From positions 1-12,091 of the forward strand of contig DMAO01000002.1 of the NCBI GenBank assembly GCA_003446545.1: DNA of 12,091 nt, in the 5' to 3' direction. The notes under the pieces were generated by a model. That model was given only the letters and a program-made list of their open reading frames with translations. It was not told the origin of the DNA and did not search any database. Numbering within the stretch: position 1 is the stretch's first letter; each line of letters opens with the position of its first letter. Source of the DNA: Sphaerochaeta sp. Its GTDB lineage: Bacteria > Spirochaetota > Spirochaetia > Sphaerochaetales > Sphaerochaetaceae. Positions 5,981 to 12,091 of the stretch are shown in pieces. The position numbers and the translations under genes are program-made.

Positions 5981-7420
5981 ATGTTTCTCATATTTGTACT
6001 TTTAGCCATTATAGCAACCCTAATAGTGGTAGGAATTATAAGAACCCTTGTCCTCAGGCGAAAGCATGATGAGATCACCCTTCCGACCTCACTCCCTGAT
6101 ACCCAAAAAGCCATAGAAAAATTGCAGCATGCAATAACCTTCAAGACAGTAAGTAGTAGGGAGGAAGGCGAAACGGACTGGGACCAATTCACCCAATTGG
6201 CCGCCTATCTGGCAGAAGCGTTCCCTCTCTGTGAAAAATACCTGAAACTTGAAAGTGAATCTGAACACAACCTCATCTACCGCTTTACAGGGGAAGAAAC
6301 CACAGCCCTTCCTGGCTTGCTTACAGCCCACCAGGACGTGGTATCAGCAAACGATGAAGAATGGTCCCATCCCCCTTTTGCCAAAACCCTGGAAGAAGGA
6401 TATGTCTGGGGAAGAGGTAGTTTTGACTGCAAACTCCAGCTTATAACCATACTGGAAGCCTTTGAGCTGCTTTTACAAGAGAATAAGAAACCCAAGAGAA
6501 CCTGGTATGCCGCTTTCGGCTGTGATGAGGAGGTAAATGGAGGCAACAAGGGAGCATCTCTCATCGCAGAGCAGTTTGAGAGGATGGGTCTCACATTCTC
6601 CATTCTCCTTGATGAGGGTGGGGTGGTTTCAGAGAACTACATCAACGGTATCGATCGCCCAATTGCAGTTGTGGGGGTTGCAGAGAAAGGGTACATGGAT
6701 ACACATCTGAGCTGTAGCCGCGAAGCTGGCCACTCTTCCACCCCACTGATGCCAACAGCACTGGGCAAGATAGCAAAGGCAGTGACAGCCATTGAATCGA
6801 GCAAACAAGAGGCAAGGATTACAAAGCCCGTGCAGGCTATGCTCAGAAACATAGGAGAAGAGGCCCCTTTCCCCTTTGCCTTTCTCTTTCTCAATCTCTG
6901 GCTCACAAGGCCACTAATCATGTTTATCTTCTCCAAAAGCCCTACTCTCAATGCTCTCATAAGGACCACCAGCGTCCCTACCATGATCGAGGGAAGTGAC
7001 AAAAGCAATGTAATAGCACAAACTTCTTCAGCTGTGGTAAACACGCGTCTGCTCTCCGGTGATGACCGAGAGAAAACTGTCAGGCATCTCAAAACTGTAA
7101 TAGCAGATAACGAGGTCGCCCTATCTGTCTCTCGTTATGAGGAGCCTTCTAAAGAATCCCCCACAACGGGGGAAGCCTTTGCCCAGCTAAAGGCAACCAT
7201 TTCCCAGATATTCCCAGAAGCCATTGTCACCTCCTATTTGATGCTCGGTGCAACAGATGCGCGCAAATATCAAGAGCTCTGCCAGCACATATACCGCTTT
7301 ACTCCTGCCCAAATGGACAAAAGAGAAGTGCACAGGATGCATGCCCCTGATGAGAGAATCCATACTGACAACGTTGGGAAGGCTGTCGCCTTCTTTCTTT
7401 CTCTACTAAAAAGCTGGTAA
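5981..7420 (+). CDS. Membrane-anchored M20 family metallopeptidase (PM20D1/carboxypeptidase-like)
   Basis: A 479-residue zinc-dependent amidohydrolase or peptidase. Residues 1-25 form one hydrophobic helix followed by RRKHD, which suggests an N-terminal anchor; which side the catalytic part faces cannot be settled from sequence. Di-metal site residues are all present: His117 in TAHQDVV (with Asp119), Asp149 in GRGSFDCK, the Glu183-Glu184 pair in CDEEVNGG, Asp211 in LDEGG and His454 in HAPDERIH. The lid/dimerisation domain contains AGHSSTP (249-255). LGATDARKY (422-430) and the HAPDERI ending resemble the PM20D1 branch, which makes or cleaves N-acyl amino acids; dipeptide hydrolysis is an equally possible activity. 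AGAGAGG-like AGAGAGG ends 5 bases before the ATG. Divergent from a TetR-family gene that probably represses it. Confidence 0.93.
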   Translation: MFLIFVLLAIIATLIVVGIIRTLVLRRKHDEITLPTSLPDTQKAIEKLQHAITFKTVSSREEGETDWDQFTQLAAYLAEAFPLCEKYLKLESESEHNLIYRFTGEETTALPGLLTAHQDVVSANDEEWSHPPFAKTLEEGYVWGRGSFDCKLQLITILEAFELLLQENKKPKRTWYAAFGCDEEVNGGNKGASLIAEQFERMGLTFSILLDEGGVVSENYINGIDRPIAVVGVAEKGYMDTHLSCSREAGHSSTPLMPTALGKIAKAVTAIESSKQEARITKPVQAMLRNIGEEAPFPFAFLFLNLWLTRPLIMFIFSKSPTLNALIRTTSVPTMIEGSDKSNVIAQTSSAVVNTRLLSGDDREKTVRHLKTVIADNEVALSVSRYEEPSKESPTTGEAFAQLKATISQIFPEAIVTSYLMLGATDARKYQELCQHIYRFTPAQMDKREVHRMHAPDERIHTDNVGKAVAFFLSLLKSW

Positions 7421-7433
7421 CAAAACGAAAAAG

Positions 7434-7455
7434 GGCTCCGCAATTTTGCGGAGCC
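7434..7455. terminator. Bidirectional terminator between M20 peptidase and hsp20
   Basis: A perfect 10-bp stem (7434-7443 with 7446-7455). On the minus strand it is followed by CTTTTTCGTTTTG, a good intrinsic terminator for hsp20. On the plus strand TCTTCG follows, weaker, but it is the only candidate for the peptidase gene. It lies 13 bases after the peptidase stop and 24 before the hsp20 stop. Confidence 0.88.
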
Positions 7456-7479
7456 TCTTCGTACAGGATGGGGTACCTC

Positions 7480-7917
7480 TTATGAGTTCTTGATCTTCAC
7501 TTCTATGCTCTTGGGCTGAACCACTTCCTTCTTTGGAAGGGTAACCGTAAGCACGCCGTTGGTGAACTCACCTTCAATCGTAGCCTCATCCACATCTTCG
7601 GGAAGGGAGAAGGAGCGTTCAAAACTCTGAGCACGTCGCTCACAGATGAGAAGCTTTTTCCCATCCTTCTCTTCCTTGGTGGTCTGCTTGGAAGAACTGA
7701 GTCTGAGCACGTGTTTCTCGATGTTCACCTTTACATCTTCCTGCTCATACCCGGGAAGCTCAGCCTCAACGATGTAGGCTTTGTCTGTCTCTGTAATGTC
7801 TACAGGAGGAATCTTCGATGAGGTAAGACCCCAATCAGAGAGCATGTTGCTGAAGAGCGAATCGAAGGGCGATACCACCGGTGTCCGATAATTGTTTCTA
7901 GTTGTAAGATATGCCAT
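7480..7917 (-). CDS. Small heat-shock protein, Hsp20/alpha-crystallin family
   Basis: A 145-residue ATP-independent holdase that binds unfolding proteins and forms large oligomers; bound clients are handed to DnaK and ClpB, the latter encoded 2.3 kb away. The alpha-crystallin domain spans about residues 37-130: PPVDITETDKAYIVEAELPG at the start, GVLTVTLPKK (121-130) at the end. The C-terminal IxI/V anchoring motif is present as IEV (138-140). The N-terminal arm is short. GGAGG lies 7 bases before the ATG, a strong ribosome binding site. Upstream, a sigma-54-type -24/-12 element (7978-7994) and a weaker sigma-70 pair are present; a CIRCE element is not. Transcription ends at the hairpin 7434-7455. 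Confidence 0.97.
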   Translation of the reverse strand: MAYLTTRNNYRTPVVSPFDSLFSNMLSDWGLTSSKIPPVDITETDKAYIVEAELPGYEQEDVKVNIEKHVLRLSSSKQTTKEEKDGKKLLICERRAQSFERSFSLPEDVDEATIEGEFTNGVLTVTLPKKEVVQPKSIEVKIKNS

Positions 7918-7977
7918 TTGTACACCTCCATGTGTTTATCTATATGTAATCCCCTTTTCGGGTTTCACTAACATATT

Positions 7978-7994
7978 TGCATAAAGCGTGCCAA
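7978..7994 (-). promoter_or_regulatory. Sigma-54 (RpoN)-type -24/-12 promoter upstream of hsp20
   Basis: Read on the minus strand, TTGGCACGCTTTATGCA has the invariant GG and GC separated by exactly 10 bases and fits YTGGCACGNNNNTTGCW at all but one of the defined positions (A for T before TGC). The expected start is near 7967, leaving about a 50-base leader before the hsp20 ATG. The match is seen; use by RpoN is inferred. Confidence 0.6.
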
Positions 7995-8003
7995 CTTCAG
8001 GAA

Positions 8004-8032
8004 TGTATACTAATAGCCAATATTCTTACCAA
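8004..8032 (-). promoter_or_regulatory. Alternative sigma-70-like promoter for hsp20
   Basis: On the minus strand TTGGTA (8032-8027), a 17-bp spacer and TATACA (8009-8004) form a moderate match (4 of 6 in each box). It would start RNA near 7997, upstream of the sigma-54 element, with a leader of about 80 bases. Confidence 0.35.
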
Positions 8033-8050
8033 GAACCCAGAATATGCATC

Positions 8051-8065
8051 AAAAGAGGCTCTTTT
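8051..8065. repeat. 15-bp perfect palindrome upstream of hsp20
   Basis: AAAAGAGGCTCTTTT has 7-base arms around one base. It lies about 85-100 bp upstream of the predicted sigma-54 start, a usual distance for an enhancer-binding-protein site. The loop is too small for a useful RNA terminator. Confidence 0.5.
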
Positions 8066-8096
8066 CCTTACTCATTACAAGAATCTACACACACCA

Positions 8097-8157
8097 ATGG
8101 GTCAAACTGGTAGGGAGAGTAGCTAGAAAGCTACTCAACCGTATCAGAATGACCCAT
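8097..8157. repeat. 61-nt multi-stem inverted repeat in the hsp20-OTCase gap
   Basis: Three nested stems share one axis: ATGGGTCA (8097-8104) with TGACCCAT (8150-8157), a 2x2 AA/AA internal loop, CTGGTA (8107-8112) with TATCAG (8142-8147, one G-T), a 4x5 internal loop, and GAGTAGCT (8117-8124) with AGCTACTC (8129-8136) around an AGAA loop. In total 22 pairs. Neither side has a T-run directly after it, so it is not a classical terminator; the minus strand has T7 just before it (8168-8162). It may be a structured RNA, a REP/MITE-like element or a protein site. The remainder of this 273-bp gap (7918-8190) holds only the promoter elements listed. Confidence 0.6.
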
Positions 8158-8190
8158 CATCAAAAAAAGCAAGACTAGAATGGGACAAAA

Positions 8191-9216
8191 TCACGTGTGG
8201 AGCTTGTCACTCATCGTTGCCACCATGACAGCCTTGATCGTATGCATCCTATTTTCTGCCTCATCAAAGACTACGGAGTGGCTGCTCCTGAATACTTCGT
8301 CAGTGACCTCCAGTTCGGTAAGTCCATACTGCTCGTAGATCTGCTTTGCTACGGTGGTGTTCAGATCATGGAAAGAAGGCAAGCAGTGCTCGAAGAGCAC
8401 CTTTTCATTGCCTGAAGCACGAAGAAGATCCATAGTGACCTGATAATCCTTCAACAGGGCAATACGGCTCGCTGTCTGGTCCTCCTCTCCCATTGAGACC
8501 CATATATCGGTATATATGATATCAGCACCCTTCACCGCTTCGTAAGGATCGGTAGTAGTTGAGATGACAGAGCCTGTCTCTTTAGCTACAGGGGCAAGTT
8601 CTGCGATGAGGTCCTCAGAAGGAAAGAGTGCAAGGGGAGCACCTATGCTGTAGTGCATACCTACCTTAGCTGCTCCAATCATAAGGGCATTGGAGACGTT
8701 GTTCCGCCCATCGCCAATGTAGGCCATCTTCATCTTGTTAAGAGGTTTTCCTGTATGCTCCATGGCAGTAAGGAAATCTGCAAGTACCTGGGTGGGGTGG
8801 TCATCATCGGTGAGACCGTTCCATACGGGAACACCGCTATAGAGGGCGAGGTCTTTGACTATCTGCATAGCAAAACCACGGTACTCGATACCGTCATACA
8901 TCCGGCCAAGCACCTGAGCCGTATCTTCAATGGATTCTTTCTTGCCCATCTGACTGTTGGTGAGGAAGGTGACACAGGCCCCTTCATCAAAAGCGGCGAC
9001 TTCAAAGGAACACCGTGTACGGGTTGAGGTCTTGTCAAAGATAAGGACAATGTTCTTTCCCTCCAGCAAAGCGCCCTCCAGGTTTTTAGTAAACGGCTTT
9101 TTCTTCTTTTTCGCCTTGAGCTCTCTTGCAAGGTCCAGCAGATAGTGGATTTCCTCTGCTGTAAAATCCTTGAGTGTAAGAAAGCTTCGTCCCTTGAGTG
9201 TTATCCCTGTATTCAT
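8191..9216 (-). CDS. argF/arcB: Ornithine carbamoyltransferase
   Basis: Joins carbamoyl phosphate and ornithine to citrulline, or runs in reverse in the arginine deiminase pathway. With the start at 9216 the protein has 341 residues. Carbamoyl-phosphate residues are in STRTRCSFE (64-72) and HPTQ (140-143); the ornithine loop is DIWVSMG (237-243); the catalytic HCLP is at 277-280. The overall sequence resembles the E. coli ArgF/ArgI and ArcB group. The start at 9216 is chosen because GGAGG sits 5 bases before it, whereas the upstream ATG at 9240 has no such site and overlaps the proposed -10. No arcA, arcC or other arg gene is adjacent, so biosynthetic and catabolic roles cannot be told apart by context; ARG-box-like sites upstream point to arginine control. 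Confidence 0.97.
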   Translation of the reverse strand: MNTGITLKGRSFLTLKDFTAEEIHYLLDLARELKAKKKKKPFTKNLEGALLEGKNIVLIFDKTSTRTRCSFEVAAFDEGACVTFLTNSQMGKKESIEDTAQVLGRMYDGIEYRGFAMQIVKDLALYSGVPVWNGLTDDDHPTQVLADFLTAMEHTGKPLNKMKMAYIGDGRNNVSNALMIGAAKVGMHYSIGAPLALFPSEDLIAELAPVAKETGSVISTTTDPYEAVKGADIIYTDIWVSMGEEDQTASRIALLKDYQVTMDLLRASGNEKVLFEHCLPSFHDLNTTVAKQIYEQYGLTELEVTDEVFRSSHSVVFDEAENRMHTIKAVMVATMSDKLHT

Positions 9217-9238
9217 GCTATCCTCCGTATAATGGTCC

Positions 9239-9267
9239 ATGATACATATTTATGCATATAAGTGCAA
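9239..9267 (-). promoter_or_regulatory. Probable promoter of the ornithine carbamoyltransferase gene
   Basis: On the minus strand TTGCAC (9267-9262), a 17-bp spacer and TATCAT (9244-9239, 5 of 6) predict a start near 9232, downstream of the ATG at 9240. This supports the start codon at 9216. One ARG-box-like palindrome overlaps the -35 and spacer. Confidence 0.5.
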
Positions 9268-9287
9268 TATATTTGCATAAGTATGCA
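9253..9287. promoter_or_regulatory. Tandem ARG-box-like operators upstream of ornithine carbamoyltransferase
   Basis: TGCATAAGTATGCA (9274-9287) is a perfect palindrome with 6-base arms, and TGCATATAAGTGCA (9253-9266) is a second copy with one arm mismatch. Both fit the general ARG-box shape TGNAT-N4-ATNCA. Their centres are exactly 21 bp apart, the spacing of paired ARG boxes bound by hexameric ArgR in E. coli. The downstream box overlaps the proposed promoter, which fits repression by an ArgR/AhrC protein encoded elsewhere. Confidence 0.65.
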
Positions 9288-9323
9288 GAAAAACTACTAC
9301 ATATCAGTATTCTGATGCAAAAA

Positions 9324-9348
9324 GCCCTCCAACACAAGGAAGGAGGGC
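9324..9348 (-). terminator. Terminator of the methionine transporter operon
   Basis: On the minus strand a 7-bp GC-rich stem, GCCCTCC with GGAGGGC (9348-9342 with 9330-9324, 11-base loop), is followed by TTTTTGC. Flanking GCAAAA (9317-9322) and TTTTGC (9352-9357) extend the dyad. It starts about 20 bases after the metQ stop and separates the operon from the ornithine carbamoyltransferase promoter. Confidence 0.88.
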
Positions 9349-9368
9349 AAGTTTTGCTAGAAATTCGG

Positions 9369-10175
9369 TTATTTGGCTACGAGTACAACTTCACCGTTTA
9401 TATAGTGTTTGGCAACGTATTCTTTGATCTTATCACCACGGAGGGCCTTTACCAGTGCAACAATGCGAGGATCATTCTCATTGCCCTGCTTGACAGCCAC
9501 TACATTGACGTAGGGGCTGTCAGAGCCTTCAACCAAAAGGCCGTCACGGGTTGCGATGAGGCCGGCAGGAATAGCGTAATTTCCGTTGATGATAGCCGCG
9601 TCGACATCCTGTAGTACACGGGGAAGGGATGCTGCTTCAATTTCACGGAACTTCAACCCCTTGGGGTTGCTCTCAATATCCATGGGAGTTGCTTCAAGAC
9701 CTGCATTGGCTTCAAGGGTGAGCAGACCTGCACTCTGGAGCAAGAGAAGCGCGCGACCTTCGTTGGTGGGATCATTGGGGATTGCAATGGTTGCACCCTG
9801 TGGGAAGTCACCAATAGCCTTGTGCTTTTTGGAGTAGAGGGCGAAGGGCTCAACATGTATACCGCCTGCATTTGCCAGGTGATAGCCACGGTCTTTGTTG
9901 AAGGAGTCGAGGTAGGGAACATGCTGGAAGAAGTTCGCATCAAGCTCGCCTGTCTCAAGTGCTTCATTTGGCGTCACATAGTCTGTGAACTCACGGACCT
10001 TGAGGGTGATTCCTTGGGCAGCAAGATCCTCAACAATAAGGTTTAGGAATGCAGCGTGGGGCTCTGGGGTCGCACCAACAGTCAGTACCTGTGTAGAGGA
10101 CTGTTCCTTTGTTCCGGCAGCAAATAGTGTTGCTGCCACGAGGATTACCAATGCAATGGTCAATGTTTTTTTCAT
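9369..10175 (-). CDS. metQ: MetQ, methionine-binding protein of an ABC importer (NlpA family)
   Basis: The substrate-binding subunit that delivers methionine to MetNI. A 268-residue NlpA-family protein. The signal peptide is MKKTLTIALVILVAATLFAAG, with AAG-like processing around residues 19-21. The family is usually a lipoprotein with Cys right after this point; here Thr stands there (LFAAGTKE), so no lipid anchor is expected and the protein would be free in the periplasm or attached another way. Family blocks include VGATPEPHAAFL (33-44), the DANFFQHVPYLDSF stretch, AIPNDPTNEGRALLLL and the AIINGNYA region, all typical of MetQ. AGGAG sits 5 bases before the ATG. It is the last gene of metN-metI-metQ, 46 bp after metI, and is followed by a terminator. 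Other substrates (D-methionine, related compounds) are possible. Confidence 0.95.
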   Translation of the reverse strand: MKKTLTIALVILVAATLFAAGTKEQSSTQVLTVGATPEPHAAFLNLIVEDLAAQGITLKVREFTDYVTPNEALETGELDANFFQHVPYLDSFNKDRGYHLANAGGIHVEPFALYSKKHKAIGDFPQGATIAIPNDPTNEGRALLLLQSAGLLTLEANAGLEATPMDIESNPKGLKFREIEAASLPRVLQDVDAAIINGNYAIPAGLIATRDGLLVEGSDSPYVNVVAVKQGNENDPRIVALVKALRGDKIKEYVAKHYINGEVVLVAK

Positions 10176-10221
10176 ATTTTCTCCTACTCTCCCCGAAGGC
10201 GAGAGGTATACGCGAATAGTG

Positions 10222-10884
10222 TCAGCGCTTGGCCAACAAATGTGAACTGATCTTGTTGCCTATCACCTGAATGATCTCTACGAGCACCAGGATGATAATT
10301 ACTGCAACAACCATAACGTCTCCACGGAAGCGTTGGTATCCGTATCGGATAGCAAGGTCTCCCAAGCCCCCTCCTCCGATAGCTCCGGCCATGGCCGAGT
10401 ACCCGATGAGGTTGATGATCGTCAGCGTAACTCCACTGACAAGCGAAGGCAAGGCTTCCGGGATAAGAACTTTTCTGATGATTTGCCAGTTGGTAGATCC
10501 CATTGCGCGGGCGGCCTGAACGACCCCCGGATCCACCTCCTTCAACGCGGTCTCAATTACTCGAGCCACGAATGGTGCTGCCGCAATGGACAACGGGACG
10601 ATAGTAGCGGTGGTACCGATACTAGTTCCGATTAGAATGCGTGAAAGGGGAAACAACAAAATCATTAGGATGATGAATGGGAACGAGCGCAGCACGTTGA
10701 CAATTCTTCCCAGGACGTTGTTCAGAAGTGGCTTGGGGATGATACCCCCCTGTTCCTCACCCGATGTGATGGAAAGTAGTATACCCAAAGGCAGACCCAT
10801 CAGGAGAGAGAAAAGTGTAGAGAAGAAGACCATACTCAACGTCTGTCCTGTTGAGCTTAGGACAAGTATCCAAAGCTTACTCAT
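10222..10884 (-). CDS. metI: MetI, permease of the methionine ABC importer
   Basis: The inner-membrane subunit, acting as a homodimer with MetN below it. The 220-residue length is usual for MetI. About five membrane helices are visible, starting at residues 14-38. The cytoplasmic coupling (EAA) loop that contacts the ATPase is AARAMGSTNWQIIRKVLIPE (124-143). The glycine-rich AGAIGGGGLGDLA (166-178) is strongly characteristic of this transporter family. The ATG overlaps the metN stop in an ATGA (10881-10884), which predicts translational coupling. metQ follows after 46 bp. Confidence 0.96.
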   Translation of the reverse strand: MSKLWILVLSSTGQTLSMVFFSTLFSLLMGLPLGILLSITSGEEQGGIIPKPLLNNVLGRIVNVLRSFPFIILMILLFPLSRILIGTSIGTTATIVPLSIAAAPFVARVIETALKEVDPGVVQAARAMGSTNWQIIRKVLIPEALPSLVSGVTLTIINLIGYSAMAGAIGGGGLGDLAIRYGYQRFRGDVMVVAVIIILVLVEIIQVIGNKISSHLLAKR

Positions 10885-11897
10885 ACCTTGCCCTCCTCTT
10901 CCACAAGGACGCCCTGGCTTTTCAGTGCGTCAATGGCCTTTCGCTTAATTACCTCATCACCGCTTATGTCTACAACCATGGTACCAATCTCCACATCCCC
11001 AACCTTCTGGACACCACCTGCACGAATATTAAACTCGACTCCAAGTTCCTTGGTTATCCTGCTGAGGATCGGTAAGTCTGTGGTATCACCACGGAATCGG
11101 AGGGTATAGGTCCCGATTTTCTTTGACCATTGCACCATCTTGTCCTGATGGGAAGCACTCTCATCGACTCCTACAAGGTGAGCAAGGAAATCCTTGGTCA
11201 CCTCACTGGTAGGATTGGCGAAGATATCAGTGACAAATCCCTGTTCGACAACCTTGCCATCATCGAGGACAGCTACCTGTTCACAGGCATCACGAACAAC
11301 TTCCATCTGGTGAGTTATCATGATAACGGTGAGGGACATCTTCTTCTGGATTTCCTTCAACAGGGAGAGGATCGAATGGGTAGTCTGAGGGTCTAGGGCA
11401 CTGGTAGCTTCATCACAGAAAAGTATGTCTGGTTTACAGGCCAAAGCCCTAGCTATGGCGACCCTTTGTTTCTGCCCGCCACTAAGTGTGCTGATGGAGG
11501 CTTTCCCCCGACCTTCCAGGGCTACAAGGGCAAGTAGCTCATCCACTCTCTTTTTGATTACATCTTTGCTCATCCCATTTATTTCCATGGGATAGGCAAT
11601 GTTCTCTTCTGCATTGCGTGAAGAAAACAGGTTGAAGTTCTGAAAGATCATGCCAACTCTGCGCCTGCGTCCGATCATGGTACGTTTGGAAAGGTTGTCC
11701 ACACGAACATCATCAAAATACACTTCACCACCGTCTGGACTCTCCAGAAGACTGATAAGACGTACCAACGTTGACTTACCCGCTCCACTTTTACCGATAA
11801 TGCCATAGATGGTATTGGAGGGTATGGAAAGGCTCACCCCATTAACGGCATGCAGATTGCCATATGATCTTTGTAAGTTGTCTAACGTAATCTGCAT
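10881..11897 (-). CDS. metN: MetN, ATPase of the methionine ABC importer
   Basis: Hydrolyses ATP to drive methionine import. With the start at 11897 the protein has 338 residues. Motifs: Walker A GKSGAGKST (35-43), Q-loop Gln86 in FQNFNL, signature LSGGQKQR (138-145), Walker B LFCDEATSALDP (159-170, Glu163) and switch His196 in ITHQ. The C-terminal part (about 262-338) is the NIL domain, which in E. coli MetN binds methionine and shuts the transporter off when the cell is full. The ATG at 11897 is preferred over an in-frame TTG at 11918: it has AGAAGG 7 bases upstream and begins MQITLDNLQ, as in relatives. First gene of metN-metI-metQ, with a short leader. Confidence 0.97.
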   Translation of the reverse strand: MQITLDNLQRSYGNLHAVNGVSLSIPSNTIYGIIGKSGAGKSTLVRLISLLESPDGGEVYFDDVRVDNLSKRTMIGRRRRVGMIFQNFNLFSSRNAEENIAYPMEINGMSKDVIKKRVDELLALVALEGRGKASISTLSGGQKQRVAIARALACKPDILFCDEATSALDPQTTHSILSLLKEIQKKMSLTVIMITHQMEVVRDACEQVAVLDDGKVVEQGFVTDIFANPTSEVTKDFLAHLVGVDESASHQDKMVQWSKKIGTYTLRFRGDTTDLPILSRITKELGVEFNIRAGGVQKVGDVEIGTMVVDISGDEVIKRKAIDALKSQGVLVEEEGKV

Positions 11898-11925
11898 AAA
11901 TATACCTTCTATACCCAATGAATTG

Positions 11926-11959
11926 TTACCATCATAGTAAAAAGGGGTACCTTGGACAA
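11926..11959 (-). promoter_or_regulatory. Promoter of metNIQ with an overlapping dyad
   Basis: On the minus strand TTGTCC (11959-11954), a 17-bp spacer and TATGAT (11936-11931, 5 of 6) predict a start near 11924, so the leader is only about 26 bases and contains the ribosome site. A 15-base odd palindrome TTACTATGATGGTAA (11940-11926, 6 of 7 pairs) covers the -10 and is a candidate repressor site. No S-box motif is present. Confidence 0.55.
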
Positions 11960-12029
11960 GAGCAACAGGGGAGAAACAAGGGAGGAAGTGAATAAAGTAA
12001 AAAACATGCAGAATGTCTGGAAACAGGAA

Positions 12030-12049
12030 AAGGACGCAAAAGCGTCCTT
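12030..12049 (-). terminator. Intrinsic terminator for a leftward gene entering from the right edge
   Basis: An 8-bp perfect stem (12030-12037 with 12042-12049) with a 4-base loop. On the minus strand the stem ends in a TTTT tract (TTTTCC); on the plus strand the following bases are TTCTCC, poorer. No plus-strand gene ends here, so it most likely ends a minus-strand transcript from beyond the window. Confidence 0.6.
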
Positions 12050-12055
12050 CTCCAT

Positions 12056-12091
12056 CTATATGTAACCGACCATTGGTCGGACCAGGGCAAA
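12056..12091 (-). CDS. Possible C-terminal tail of a leftward gene (mostly outside window)
   Basis: On the minus strand the frame starting at 12091 reads FALVRPMVGYI and stops with TAG at 12058-12056, six bases before the terminator stem. It is the only one of the three minus frames with a stop between the edge and the stem. Too short to identify. A palindrome in the same bases (12074-12084) offers a rival reading as an intergenic operator. Confidence 0.3.
   Translation of the reverse strand, partial: FALVRPMVGYI

Noticed and set aside
8097..8157. tRNA gene or ordinary rho-independent terminator
   Set aside because: There is no cloverleaf or T-loop consensus, and no T-run follows the stem on either strand.
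9217..9240. Start of ornithine carbamoyltransferase at 9240 (eight extra residues)
   Set aside because: No ribosome site before 9240, while GGAGG is ideally placed for the ATG at 9216, and the proposed -10 overlaps 9240.
11898..11918. TTG start at 11918 for metN
   Set aside because: The ATG at 11897 has a good ribosome site and gives the usual N-terminus.
11898..12029. S-box (SAM) riboswitch before metN
   Set aside because: No recognisable S-box core, and a good promoter lies only about 26 bases before the ribosome site region.
1..12091. CRISPR array, insertion sequence, prophage or defence island
   Set aside because: No regularly spaced repeats, transposase, integrase or phage structural genes appear. 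The gene content is housekeeping in character.

Overview
This window looks like chromosomal DNA of a free-living or host-associated spirochaete, most likely Sphaerochaeta or a relative. That guess (moderate to low confidence) rests on the overall look of the proteins, about 50% GC, and a periplasmic binding protein whose signal peptide ends in an Ala-Ala-Gly-Thr stretch instead of a lipobox. No phylogenetic test was possible. I see no mobile element, CRISPR array, rRNA or tRNA. Almost every base is in a recognisable gene, and the new information is mainly in the intergenic control regions.

Left part (1-5170): the 3' end of a glycogen phosphorylase gene (+) and a hairpin; a small HTH regulator gene (+) with a paired 18-bp direct repeat and an apparently leaderless promoter; a DUF554 membrane protein (-) whose stop codon overlaps that of the HTH gene; a MobA/MocA-like nucleotidyltransferase (+) divergent from DUF554, with -10 boxes that overlap on opposite strands; and clpB (-), whose 3' end overlaps the nucleotidyltransferase gene by 11 bp. 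The two convergent pairs share overlapping stops with no terminator between them.

Middle (5171-8190): a TetR-family repressor (-) upstream of and in tandem with clpB, divergent from a membrane-anchored M20 peptidase (+). The 93-bp gap between them holds two inverted repeats over a promoter, consistent with TetR control. A bidirectional terminator separates the peptidase from a convergent hsp20 (-). The 273-bp gap upstream of hsp20 holds a near-consensus sigma-54 site, a possible sigma-70 site, a 15-bp palindrome and a 61-nt multi-stem hairpin.

Right part (8191-12091): ornithine carbamoyltransferase (-), preceded by two ARG-box-like palindromes exactly 21 bp apart over its promoter; a terminator; then a methionine ABC importer operon transcribed leftwards as metN-metI-metQ, with a short leader that leaves no room for an S-box riboswitch. 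At the right edge a terminator and a short open frame suggest another leftward gene ending just inside the window.

The genes are individually familiar: carbohydrate storage, protein quality control (ClpB with Hsp20), arginine metabolism and methionine uptake. I found no convincing new multi-gene system. The items most worth follow-up are regulatory.
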